Shown piece after piece: positions 1-6,884 of a stretch of DNA of 9,970 nt. The stretch spans positions 1-9,970 of the forward strand of contig JASLFM010000177.1 of NCBI GenBank assembly GCA_030150585.1, given 5' to 3'. The number at the start of each line of letters is the position of its first letter. The first letter of the stretch is position 1. Made by a program: the position numbers and the translations under genes. The notes below the pieces were generated by a model, which was not told the origin of the DNA, ran no database searches, and was given only the letters and a program-made list of their open reading frames with translations. The DNA is from Acidovorax sp. Lineage in GTDB: Bacteria; Pseudomonadota; Gammaproteobacteria; Burkholderiales; Burkholderiaceae_C.

Positions 1-1458
1 GGCATCGGGGCTGCGGTCGATGAGCACCAGCAGGTCGCAGCGCGCGAGCAGGTCGGGGGTGATCCAGGGCGAGTGGCTGCGCTCGGCGTCGATGAACACG
101 AGCGGGTGCGACGGCAGGTGGATCGAGATGTTGCCCGACAACCAGGTTTCGCCCGCGATCACGCGCAGCGGCGTGGTGGCATGGGCCTGCCAGGCGCGGT
201 CGATCTCGCGCGCCATCGCAGGCGCGGGGAAGTTGGAGCGCGCTGCGCGGCCCAGGCGGTCCACGAGCGGGCCGCGCCCGAGCGCCAGGCCGCCCGCGAG
301 CACCACCTCGGCGGCCACGCCCACGATGAGGGCTGCCTTCAGCAGCCGCGCGGGCTCCACCGCGGGCACCCAGCGCAGCAGCAGCACCCCGAAGAGCACG
401 AAGAAGGTCGTGGCCCAGGAGGAGGCGAGGTGCACGCCCACTACGCCGAGCAGCAGCGTGATCGCGAGTGGCGCCAGGCCCAGGATCCACACGAAGCGGC
501 CCTCGTCGATGGGGGAGGCTGGCGCGGGCGGTGCGCGGCGCAGCGCCCAGCGCAGGAGCGCGAGCCCGAGCAGCGCGGGTACCAGGCGCACGATCTGCGC
601 GAGCGTGAAGAACCACAGGTCGGACCAGTGGCTCGGCGCGGCATCCGCCGCGCCCGACACGGGCGGCGCGCCGCCTTCGACCGACTGCTGCGCGTAGCGC
701 AGCGTGGAAAAGTCTGCATCCGCCATCCAGGCGATGTGGGGGGCGAGCAGCAGCAGGCACACGGCGGCGGCCAGCAGCACGGGGCCCCAGGCGCGCAGGC
801 TGCGCATGCGTGCATCGGGCAGCAGCCATAGCCCGATGGCGGCGAACCAGATGACGGCGCTGTACTTGGACAGCATGCACAGGGCGGCGGCCCCGCCCAC
901 GAGGGCCCACTGTACCCAGCGCCGCCGGCCCTGCGCGCGCACGGCGCCGAGCACGGCCCACAGCAGCAGGCCCACGGGCATGAGCTGCAGCGTATTGTGG
1001 TTGGCCATGATGCCGCGCAGGCCGTGGTATGCCACGAGCGACGTGAGCACCACGGCCGCGAAGGCGCGCACCGGCGTGGTGAGCGCGAGCGCGATGCGCC
1101 ACACGCAGGCCAGCATGCACACCACGCTGAGCTGGGCGGCGAAGAACGTCACTCCGACGCTGCGCCCGAGCAGCTCGGTCCAGAAGTACATCCACCAGGT
1201 CGGCGCCGGCGGGTGCTTGTAATAGCCCCATTCGAGCGACTGGGTCCACACCAGCTGCTCGATGTTGTCCCAGGGCGGGGCGCGGTGGCTGATGGCGGGC
1301 AGCAGCGTCCACAGCAGCAGGTGCAGGCCCAGGAAGCCCAGGGTGAGCCAGGCCATGTGGCGCGTGTTCTGCGGGTCGATCGAGAAGCCCGGCAAGCGCA
1401 GCGGGCGGGACGCCTGCCGCGCGGTTGCGGGGGCGGCGGTCGGAGGGGGCGGGTTCAT
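1..1458 (-). CDS. Glycosyltransferase family 39 (ArnT/PMT-like) integral membrane protein, 3' end outside window
   Basis: The frame is open from an ATG at 1458 to the left edge: 486 codons visible, no stop, so the C-terminus is missing. After a proline-rich cytoplasmic N-terminus there is a first membrane helix (about 36-54), then a loop with the acidic motif WDNIEQ (63-68) and EWGYYKHPP (76-84). This matches the first periplasmic loop of GT39/ArnT-type enzymes, where an Asp or Glu serves catalysis. Many hydrophobic segments follow (about 104-173, 183-213, 225-245, 283-303, 323-363, 372-393), then a more polar, probably periplasmic domain from about 400. Such enzymes move a sugar from a polyprenyl-phosphate donor to lipid or protein on the periplasmic side; donor and acceptor cannot be read here. 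No good Shine-Dalgarno sequence precedes the ATG; an in-frame TTG lies 9 bases upstream. It diverges from xrtH, with a 125-base gap. Confidence 0.85.
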   Translation of the reverse strand, partial: MNPPPPTAAPATARQASRPLRLPGFSIDPQNTRHMAWLTLGFLGLHLLLWTLLPAISHRAPPWDNIEQLVWTQSLEWGYYKHPPAPTWWMYFWTELLGRSVGVTFFAAQLSVVCMLACVWRIALALTTPVRAFAAVVLTSLVAYHGLRGIMANHNTLQLMPVGLLLWAVLGAVRAQGRRRWVQWALVGGAAALCMLSKYSAVIWFAAIGLWLLPDARMRSLRAWGPVLLAAAVCLLLLAPHIAWMADADFSTLRYAQQSVEGGAPPVSGAADAAPSHWSDLWFFTLAQIVRLVPALLGLALLRWALRRAPPAPASPIDEGRFVWILGLAPLAITLLLGVVGVHLASSWATTFFVLFGVLLLRWVPAVEPARLLKAALIVGVAAEVVLAGGLALGRGPLVDRLGRAARSNFPAPAMAREIDRAWQAHATTPLRVIAGETWLSGNISIHLPSHPLVFIDAERSHSPWITPDLLARCDLLVLIDRSPDA

Positions 1459-1513
1459 GGCGGGCAAGGGGGGAGCGTGCCAGAGTGTACGTGGGTCCGT
1501 GCGCGTTCGTGGG

Positions 1514-1542
1514 TGGTCAGCGGCGCGCGGCGCGGGGATAAT
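1514..1542 (+). promoter_or_regulatory. Candidate sigma70-type promoter for xrtH
   Basis: TGGTCA (1514-1519, 4 of 6 consensus bases) and GATAAT (1537-1542, 5 of 6) are separated by exactly 17 bases. Transcription would start near 1549, leaving a leader of about 35 bases before the xrtH ATG. The -10 box is embedded in a short inverted repeat (GGGGA at 1534-1538, TCCCC at 1545-1549), which could be an operator or chance in GC-rich DNA. A small hairpin (CGCCC 1561-1565, GGGCG 1569-1573) lies in the predicted leader. This is inferred from pattern alone. Confidence 0.4.
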
Positions 1543-1583
1543 GCTCCCCCAGCCATGTTCCGCCCTCCGGGCGCCCGTTTGCC

Positions 1584-2126
1584 ATGCTGCGCTTCTTTCT
1601 CGTGTTTCTCTCGCTGCAACTCACGCTGTTTGGCATCAACATGCTGGGCTGGGTGCAGCAGCACCTCGTGCTGCCCTGGACGGCGCTGCTCGCGCGCATC
1701 TGCGCGGCGCTGGTGACATGGTTTGACAGTACGGCCGCCGCCTCGGGCAAGGTGCTGTGGAACCAGCATACGGGCTTCGGCGTGTCGATCGAGCCGGGGT
1801 GCAACGGCATCGAGGCCTGCATTGTGCTCTTCGCGGCCGTGATGGCTTTTCCCGCAAGCTGGCGGCACAAGCTCACGGGGCTGGTGGCGGGCTTCGTGGC
1901 CGTGCAGGCCCTCAACGTGGTGCGGGTGATCAGCCTTTTCTATCTGGGCCAGTGGAACACCGCCGTGTTCGACTTCGCGCACGAATACCTCTGGCAGGCC
2001 CTCATCATGCTTGACGTGCTCGTGGTGTGGCTGCTGTGGGTGCGCGCGGGCAGCAAGAAGGCCGATACCCCACCGCAGCAAGGGCCGCAGGACCCTCCCG
2101 CCCCGCCGGCGGCGGTGGCCGCATGA
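1584..2126 (+). CDS. xrtH: Exosortase H (IPTL-CTERM-type transpeptidase/protease)
   Basis: The product is 180 residues, the short length typical of exosortase H rather than the long PEP-CTERM exosortases. Exosortases are membrane cysteine enzymes that cut a C-terminal tripartite tag from secreted proteins at the periplasmic face, in the manner of sortases. The expected catalytic set is present: Cys73 in EPGCNGIEAC, Arg114 in ALNVVRVISL and His133 in FDFAHEYLW. Hydrophobic helices lie at about 4-20, 27-46, 77-90, 97-120 and 136-153, followed by a Pro/Ala-rich cytoplasmic tail. The ATG at 1584 aligns with the start of the first helix; no clear Shine-Dalgarno sequence precedes it. The stop overlaps the next start as ATGA, so the two genes are translationally coupled. 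The assignment to type H comes from recalled family features; the exosortase superfamily call is firmer than the subtype. Confidence 0.88.
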   Translation: MLRFFLVFLSLQLTLFGINMLGWVQQHLVLPWTALLARICAALVTWFDSTAAASGKVLWNQHTGFGVSIEPGCNGIEACIVLFAAVMAFPASWRHKLTGLVAGFVAVQALNVVRVISLFYLGQWNTAVFDFAHEYLWQALIMLDVLVVWLLWVRAGSKKADTPPQQGPQDPPAPPAAVAA

Positions 2127-2929
2127 CCGCGCAGGCCGCGCCAGAGGCCGTGCGCCGCAACGCCTTCTTGCGCTTGCCGCCGTTGTGGCGCTTCGCGTTC
2201 ACGGCGTTCGCCGGGGTGATCCTGCTCACGCTGGGGTGGACCCAGGTGTCGCGCTGGCCCGCCTATCCTGCAGCCCTGCTCGCCAAGGCCGGGCTTGAAC
2301 AGGCCGCGCCGCAATGGGTGCGCAACGTGCAGGCGCCGCCGGGCAGCCTGGTCACGCTCGATACGTCGGTGGCTGTCGCCACGGCGCAGACGGGCGGGCG
2401 ACTGGCCGAGATCACGCTCGACGCGGAGCCCGGCCGCTACGCCTACGGCCTGCCCATCTTCCTGGCACTGATGGTGGCCGCCGCGGTGCTCCAGCGCCAA
2501 TCCCCGGGGCGCGGCTGGCGTGTGCTGGCAGGTTATGCGCTGCTGCTGCCCGCGCAGGCCTTCAGCTTGGCCATGTACCTGCTCATGCAACTCGTGCTGG
2601 CGGCCCAGCTCGACGTGCGCGTGCTCAAGATCGAGCAAGGGCAGTTGGAGGCCATCGTCTACGGCTACCAGCTGGGCGTGCTGGTGCTGCCCACGCTCGC
2701 GCCCGTGCTGGTCTGGCTGTGGCTGGAGCGGCGCTTCGTGAACGACGTGCTCGTGAGCGCGTGGCGCGAGTCGCTAGCGCCTGCCGCGGTGCAGCCCCCT
2801 GCGGCCCCGGTGGCGCCGCCGGCAGTGGCAGAGCCCGCACCGGCGCCCGCGGAGTCCCTACCCCAGGCGCCGCGCCGGGCCGAGATATCCAGCAGCGCGG
2901 CGGCGGTGCTGCCGCCGCGCAAATCCTGA
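2123..2929 (+). CDS. Exosortase H-associated membrane protein
   Basis: The product is 268 residues. The start at 2123 is fixed by the ATGA overlap with xrtH, with a GGTGG-type Shine-Dalgarno sequence just upstream. There are four likely membrane helices (about 22-39, 108-124, 135-161, 181-201). A loop of some 70 residues between helices 1 and 2 is probably periplasmic, and a Pro/Ala-rich tail (about 219-250) follows the last helix. I see no catalytic motif. From memory, proteins of this shape are found directly after xrtH in Comamonadaceae and are named for that association; their biochemical role is unknown. Tight coupling suggests a partner or scaffold of XrtH in the inner membrane. The stop codon abuts the stop of the convergent srkA with no base between, so no terminator separates the two transcripts. 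Confidence 0.8.
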   Translation: MTAQAAPEAVRRNAFLRLPPLWRFAFTAFAGVILLTLGWTQVSRWPAYPAALLAKAGLEQAAPQWVRNVQAPPGSLVTLDTSVAVATAQTGGRLAEITLDAEPGRYAYGLPIFLALMVAAAVLQRQSPGRGWRVLAGYALLLPAQAFSLAMYLLMQLVLAAQLDVRVLKIEQGQLEAIVYGYQLGVLVLPTLAPVLVWLWLERRFVNDVLVSAWRESLAPAAVQPPAAPVAPPAVAEPAPAPAESLPQAPRRAEISSSAAAVLPPRKS

Positions 2930-3982
2930 TCAGGCGTAGAGGGGCTCTTCCCGCATCGCCTCGATCTGCTCGCGCAGCATGTCCACCTGGCCGCGCCAGT
3001 AGTCGCTGCTGCCGAACCAGGGGAAATTGATCGGGAAGATCGGATCCTCCCAGCGGCGCGCCAGCCAGGCGCTGTAGTGCAGCAGGCGCAGCGTGCGCAG
3101 CGGCTCGATGAGCGCGAGCTCCCGCCGGTCGAAGGGACGGAACTGCTCGTAGCCGTCCAGCAGGGCGCCGAGCTGCAGCGTGCGCTGGTGCCGGTCGCCC
3201 GAGAGCAGCATCCAAAGATCCTGCACGGCCGGGCCCATGCGCGCATCGTCCAGGTCCACGAAATGCGGGCCACCGTGGCCTGCGTCGTCGACGGGTGTCC
3301 ACAGGATGTTGCCTGGGTGGCAGTCGCCGTGCAGGCGGATGGAGGTGGCATCTTTCAGGCTGAACCGGCCTGTGGCACCTGCATCATCTGTGTTGTTGGC
3401 TATCAATTCAAGAGCATCTGCGCAGGCGTCGCGCCAGGCGGAGCGCACGTCGAGCGGCACAAGCTCGTGCGCGAGCAGCCAGCCGCGCGGCTCTTCTCCG
3501 AAGCTGCGGCGGTCCAGCGCGGGCCGCTCCACAAAGGTGCGCTGCGCGCCCACGCTGTGGATGCGCGCGAGAAAACGGCCGATCCATTCGAGCACCTCGA
3601 AATCCTGCAGCTCGGGCGTGCGCCCGCCGCGCCAGGGGCTGACCGAGAATGCAAAGCCCGCGTGGTGGTGCAGCGTGCGGCCCGCGAGCACCTGGGGGCC
3701 GACCACGGGCACCTCGGCGGCTTGCAGCTCGGCCGCGAAGGCATGTTCTTCGAGGATCTGCGCATCGCTCCAGCGCCCCGGGCGGTAGAACTTGGCCACC
3801 ACGCGCGCACCGTCTTCCAGCACGGCCTGGTATACGCGGTTCTCGTAGGAGCCCAGGGCCATGAGGCGGCCGTCGCCATACAGGCCCACGCTGGTCAGGG
3901 CGTCCAGAACGAGGTCGGGCGTGAGGGCCGCGTAGGGGTGGCTGTTGGCGTCTTCAATGCCGGACTGTGTCATGTCCGGCAT
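2930..3982 (-). CDS. srkA: Stress response Ser/Thr protein kinase SrkA (RdoA/YihE family)
   Basis: The product is 350 residues (E. coli SrkA is about 328), with an APH/choline-kinase-like fold. The N-terminal lobe has GSYENRVYQ (44-52) and VVAKFYRPGRW (62-71), with Lys64 as the probable ATP-binding lysine. The catalytic loop is HGDCHPGN (218-225: Asp220, Asn225) and the metal-binding stretch is FVDLDDARMGP (241-251). These match the E. coli family pattern closely. SrkA is a cytoplasmic kinase linked in E. coli to envelope (Cpx) stress and to countering stress-induced cell death. I chose the ATG at 3982, 17 bases after the stop of the CTERM protein gene; an in-frame ATG at 3973 is equally possible and neither has a strong Shine-Dalgarno sequence. 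It is probably read through from the upstream gene. A short AT-richer stretch (codons about 192-204) looks unlike the rest of the gene. Confidence 0.92.
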   Translation of the reverse strand: MPDMTQSGIEDANSHPYAALTPDLVLDALTSVGLYGDGRLMALGSYENRVYQAVLEDGARVVAKFYRPGRWSDAQILEEHAFAAELQAAEVPVVGPQVLAGRTLHHHAGFAFSVSPWRGGRTPELQDFEVLEWIGRFLARIHSVGAQRTFVERPALDRRSFGEEPRGWLLAHELVPLDVRSAWRDACADALELIANNTDDAGATGRFSLKDATSIRLHGDCHPGNILWTPVDDAGHGGPHFVDLDDARMGPAVQDLWMLLSGDRHQRTLQLGALLDGYEQFRPFDRRELALIEPLRTLRLLHYSAWLARRWEDPIFPINFPWFGSSDYWRGQVDMLREQIEAMREEPLYA

Positions 3983-3999
3983 TGTCGCTTGCCCAGGGC

Positions 4000-4515
4000 T
4001 CAGGCCGCGCGCCGCCGGCGTGCCAGGGCGGCAGCCATGGCCACCAGCGCCGACAGCGCCGCCAGCGCGGTGCCGCCCACGGTGGGCACGGGTTGGGGCG
4101 TGACGCCCGTACCACTCAGCGCCATGAAGCCCCAGCTGCCGGCGTTGTTGTTGGACGCGATCGCGTTGGTCGTGGTGGTCCCTGGCGACGTGGGGGTGTA
4201 GGTAATGGAAAAGGTGCATCCCGTCCCTGTCGACAGCGGTGTGACGCCTTGAACGCAGGTGCCCCGCTGGAGGTGGAAATCGCCGGAATCCGAGTCGTAC
4301 CACGAGGCGGTCGTCGGCCCCACGCCCAAGGAGCGGAGCCTGTCGAAAGAGGTGTCATCGAGAAAGACGGTGACAGTGGCACTTCGGCCCAAAGGCACGT
4401 TACCGAAATTGTGGCTGGCAGGGGCGAAGCGGGGAGAGGCTACGGCCTGTTCCGCAAGCAGCAGCACGCAGGCGCCAATGAGGCGCGGCATTGGAATGGG
4501 GTGTAGTCCAGGCAT
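4000..4515 (-). CDS. Small secreted protein with choice-of-anchor-like domain and degenerate IPTL-CTERM sorting tail
   Basis: The product is 171 residues from the ATG at 4515, or 163 from the in-frame ATG at 4491; neither has a strong Shine-Dalgarno sequence. A signal peptide is clear (hydrophobic core about 12-20, probable cleavage near AVAS at 24-27). The mature part resembles a choice-of-anchor D/HYDIN-like beta-sandwich: FGNVPLGRSATVTVFL (37-52), two cysteines (87 and 100) that could form a disulfide, a TFSITYTPTSPG strand (101-112) and a closing LSGTG (133-137). The C-terminus is tripartite: VPTVGG (143-148), a hydrophobic helix (about 149-164) and RRRR (166-169). This looks like an IPTL-CTERM tag for exosortase H, but the usual W-G of IPTLxxWG is absent. 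With xrtH about 1 kb away it is a good substrate candidate. Its molecular function is unknown; a surface or exported matrix role is inferred. Confidence 0.78.
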   Translation of the reverse strand: MPGLHPIPMPRLIGACVLLLAEQAVASPRFAPASHNFGNVPLGRSATVTVFLDDTSFDRLRSLGVGPTTASWYDSDSGDFHLQRGTCVQGVTPLSTGTGCTFSITYTPTSPGTTTTNAIASNNNAGSWGFMALSGTGVTPQPVPTVGGTALAALSALVAMAAALARRRRAA

Positions 4516-4613
4516 GATCTGCGATGCTAGGCTTGGACCGCCGCGTGGCTTGACGGAGCGTTTGCCCTGGCTTGACTGTGCGTTCCTGGGGCGGCGGCCG
4601 TGCGGACGCGGGC

Positions 4614-6044
4614 CTACAGCTTTTCGAACGGCAACTGCTGCTTGACGAGGATGACCGTGCATGGCGCGTCGCGTGCCACGCGGATGGGGATGGTGTCGAT
4701 GAAACGCTGCAACTGCAGGCCATGCGTGGCTGCGCCCAGGATCATCAGGCCCACGCGGTTGCCCTCCGCATAGCGCACCAGCGCCTGGGCCACGTCGCTG
4801 GCCTCCAAGACGTGGTAGCTCGCGCTATGGCCTTCGAGCGACAGGGGCTGGGCCCAGGCTTTGAGCCGCGCGAGGTGCATGCGGTGCAGCGCGGTTTCGC
4901 TGCGCGCGCTGTCCGATGCGCTGCTGGCCGAGGGAGAAATGACCGTCACGCAGGCCAGCCGCGCGCCGGGGCGGATGCCGAGCGAGCGCGCCGTGGCCTC
5001 TCGCAGCGAGTACAGCGTGGCGTCGCTCGCGTCGGCGTGCGGAACGGCCACCATGAGGATGGGGGCCTGTTCGATCTGGCTGGCGGGCAGCGGGCTGGGC
5101 TGGTAGTGCATGCCCGCGGCCTTGAGCCAGCGGCGCAGGTGCGCCCGCACGCCGGGGCCGCGCGTGCGCCGCCCGCGCTCGGTGACGGGCACCTGTTCGG
5201 GGTGGGACAGGTCGAACGCGAGCTGCGCGGCCGAGGGGTAGCGCTGTGCGGCTTCGGGCTCCAGGCAGCGCAGGATGATCTCCTGCAGCCACTCGGGCAG
5301 ATCGGGGCGGTGGCGGCGCGGCGGCTGGGGCGTCATCCACAGCCGCTGGCGCAGGCCGCCGGGCGTGGTGGGCGCGCCAAAGGGCAGCTCGCCCGTGGCC
5401 AGTTCGTAGAGCATGACGCCGATGGCAAAGATATCGCTGCGCAGGTCGCCGCGCACGCCCACTACCTGTTCCGGGGCGATCCATGCGGGCGAGCCCACGG
5501 CCTGGCGCATCTCTTCGGCCAGCAGGTCGGGGTAGTGCGCGTGGCACGACAGGCCGAAGTCCAGCAGCACGGCGCTGCCGTCGGCCTTGATGAGCACGTT
5601 GCCGGGCTTGAGGTCGAGGTGGCATACGTTCTGCTGGTGCAGGCTGTGCGCGGCCAGTGCCACCGCGGCACCCAGGCGCGCGATGGCCTCGGGCGCGGGG
5701 CGCTCGTGCTGGTCGATCCAGTGCTGCAGCGTTTCGCCGGGCACGTATTCCATGACGAGGTAGGGCAGGCGCAGCAGGTCGCCCGCGGCCACGAAGCGCG
5801 GCACGTGCGGGCCCGTGAGCACGGGGTGGATCTGCAGCTCGACCTCGAAGCTCACGATGTTCTCGGCGCCGTCGCCTGCCGTCATGCGCGGGATCTTCAT
5901 GGCCATGGGAAAGCCCGGGTCGCGCGCGTGGGCTGCGTTCTTTTCGGCGTACTCCACGGCATAGATGTGCGCCATGCCACCTGCATGGATGCACTCGCGC
6001 ACGACGAAGCCGTCCACCTCGGTGCCCGGTGCGAGCAGCTTCAC
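4614..6044 (-). CDS. Bifunctional Ser/Thr protein kinase / universal stress protein
   Basis: The product is 476 residues in two domains. The kinase domain (about 8-285) has a loose glycine loop HAGGMAHIY (20-28), Lys50 in MAMKIPR, a Glu at 67 or 69 in helix C, catalytic loop HLDLKPGN (142-149, Asp144, Asn149), DFG at 162-164 and APE at 190-192. It is a Hanks-type kinase with Leu in place of the usual Arg before the catalytic Asp. The C-terminal part (about 326-468) is a UspA-like domain opening with APILMVAVPHAD and closing with a GAATHGLQLQRF...APCTVILVK nucleotide-binding stretch. No membrane helix is seen, so it is cytoplasmic. The start is GTG at 6044, supported by GGAGAG at 6051-6056 (6-base spacing) and by a GTGA overlap with the phosphoesterase stop. 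A longer upstream reading in the same frame is antisense-like noise over the phosphoesterase. The substrate is unknown. Confidence 0.9.
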   Translation of the reverse strand: MKLLAPGTEVDGFVVRECIHAGGMAHIYAVEYAEKNAAHARDPGFPMAMKIPRMTAGDGAENIVSFEVELQIHPVLTGPHVPRFVAAGDLLRLPYLVMEYVPGETLQHWIDQHERPAPEAIARLGAAVALAAHSLHQQNVCHLDLKPGNVLIKADGSAVLLDFGLSCHAHYPDLLAEEMRQAVGSPAWIAPEQVVGVRGDLRSDIFAIGVMLYELATGELPFGAPTTPGGLRQRLWMTPQPPRRHRPDLPEWLQEIILRCLEPEAAQRYPSAAQLAFDLSHPEQVPVTERGRRTRGPGVRAHLRRWLKAAGMHYQPSPLPASQIEQAPILMVAVPHADASDATLYSLREATARSLGIRPGARLACVTVISPSASSASDSARSETALHRMHLARLKAWAQPLSLEGHSASYHVLEASDVAQALVRYAEGNRVGLMILGAATHGLQLQRFIDTIPIRVARDAPCTVILVKQQLPFEKL

Positions 6045-6811
6045 CGGCCGCTCTCCAGCCGGTCGGCGAAGAAGGCCGGCAGCGGTGTGGCGCGGATGGC
6101 GGCGGCCGCGGCGGCATGGTCGTAGGGCACGCGGTGGAAGGTCACGGTGGCGGTGCCCGTGCCGTCGCCGGAGTCGAACAATGCGTACATGGCGCGCGGG
6201 TCGCGGTCGCGCGGCTGGCCCACCGAGCCCACGATGCCCAGCCATTGGCGGTGCGTGGGCACAGGCACGGGCACGCCGGGCTGCGGCGCGAAGCGCATGA
6301 GCTTGGCTGTGGGCGTGAGGAAGTACAGCGCCTGCTCGTGCACGTGGCCGCCGAACACGTAGCGGATGGATGGGTCGAGCGTGCTCGCTGCTGCCATGCT
6401 GCGCTCGGCGGCGTTGGCGTCCTCGATGTAGTGCCAGCGCTCCGGGCCGTCGGCGCTGGCGTGCACCAGCAGCGTGTAGTCGCCCAGGCGCGCGGTGAGC
6501 GGCTGCGCGGTCAGGAAGGCGCGGTGCGCGGGGCCGAGCTGGGCGTGCGTCCACTGCGCGCTTTGCGCGCCCAGCGAATCGGCCTGCGCGGGCGGCGCAA
6601 CGGCCATCGCGTCGTGGTTCCCCTGCACGATGAGCGCGCCTCGCGCGGCCAGCGCCATGGCCTGCTCCACCACGGCCACGGGATCCGCGCCGTAGCCTAC
6701 AAGGTCACCGAGCAGCGCGAACTGCTGCGCGCCCTGGGCGCGCGCGTGGGCGAGGCAGGCGTCCAGGGCCTGGCGGTTGGCGTGGATGTCGGACAGCAGG
6801 GCGACTTTCAT
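6041..6811 (-). CDS. Calcineurin-like metallophosphoesterase
   Basis: The product is 256 residues and begins MKVALLSDIHAN. It carries the ordered metal-binding motifs of the family: DIH at 8-10, GDLVGYG, GNHD and, near the middle, GGHVHEQ. These supply the Asp, His and Asn ligands for a two-metal centre that hydrolyses phosphoesters. The overall style is that of the YfcE/Metallophos_2 group, somewhat longer than E. coli YfcE. The substrate could be a small phosphodiester, a dinucleotide or a phosphoprotein; the sequence does not decide. The ATG at 6811 is preceded by a GGGG-type Shine-Dalgarno sequence and starts exactly at the first conserved strand. It is the first gene of the leftward block and its stop overlaps the start of the kinase-USP gene by four bases, so the two are made together. 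Confidence 0.9.
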   Translation of the reverse strand: MKVALLSDIHANRQALDACLAHARAQGAQQFALLGDLVGYGADPVAVVEQAMALAARGALIVQGNHDAMAVAPPAQADSLGAQSAQWTHAQLGPAHRAFLTAQPLTARLGDYTLLVHASADGPERWHYIEDANAAERSMAAASTLDPSIRYVFGGHVHEQALYFLTPTAKLMRFAPQPGVPVPVPTHRQWLGIVGSVGQPRDRDPRAMYALFDSGDGTGTATVTFHRVPYDHAAAAAAIRATPLPAFFADRLESGR

Positions 6812-6884
6812 GGCAACCCCATGATGGCCTGAGAAGCTGAGCGCAGCCTTGCAGCGCGGCCTAGGGAAAACCAGAAATCCAAGC

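Noticed and set aside
20..1222. Several plus-strand frames over the left edge
   Set aside because: They are opposite the membrane glycosyltransferase, whose single frame runs unbroken for 486 codons with clear helices.
3077..4201. Plus-strand open frame opposite srkA
   Set aside because: No recognisable motif and no Shine-Dalgarno sequence; srkA on the other strand has all family motifs.
3983..4303. Upstream extension of the srkA frame
   Set aside because: It would overlap the CTERM protein gene and has no homology-like content before MPDMTQ.
4516..4662. N-terminal extension of the CTERM protein to 4662
   Set aside because: It adds some 49 basic residues before the signal peptide, which would spoil export, and it runs into the kinase-USP gene.
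4572..6125. Long plus-strand open frame opposite the kinase-USP gene
   Set aside because: Its translation is low-complexity, rich in Arg, Ala, Gly and His, with no domain. The minus strand has a complete, motif-bearing protein. High GC makes long antisense frames common.
6045..6554. Upstream extension of the kinase-USP frame
   Set aside because: It overlaps the phosphoesterase in another frame and gives Arg/Ala/His-rich noise. The GTG at 6044 has a proper ribosome site and fits the domain start.
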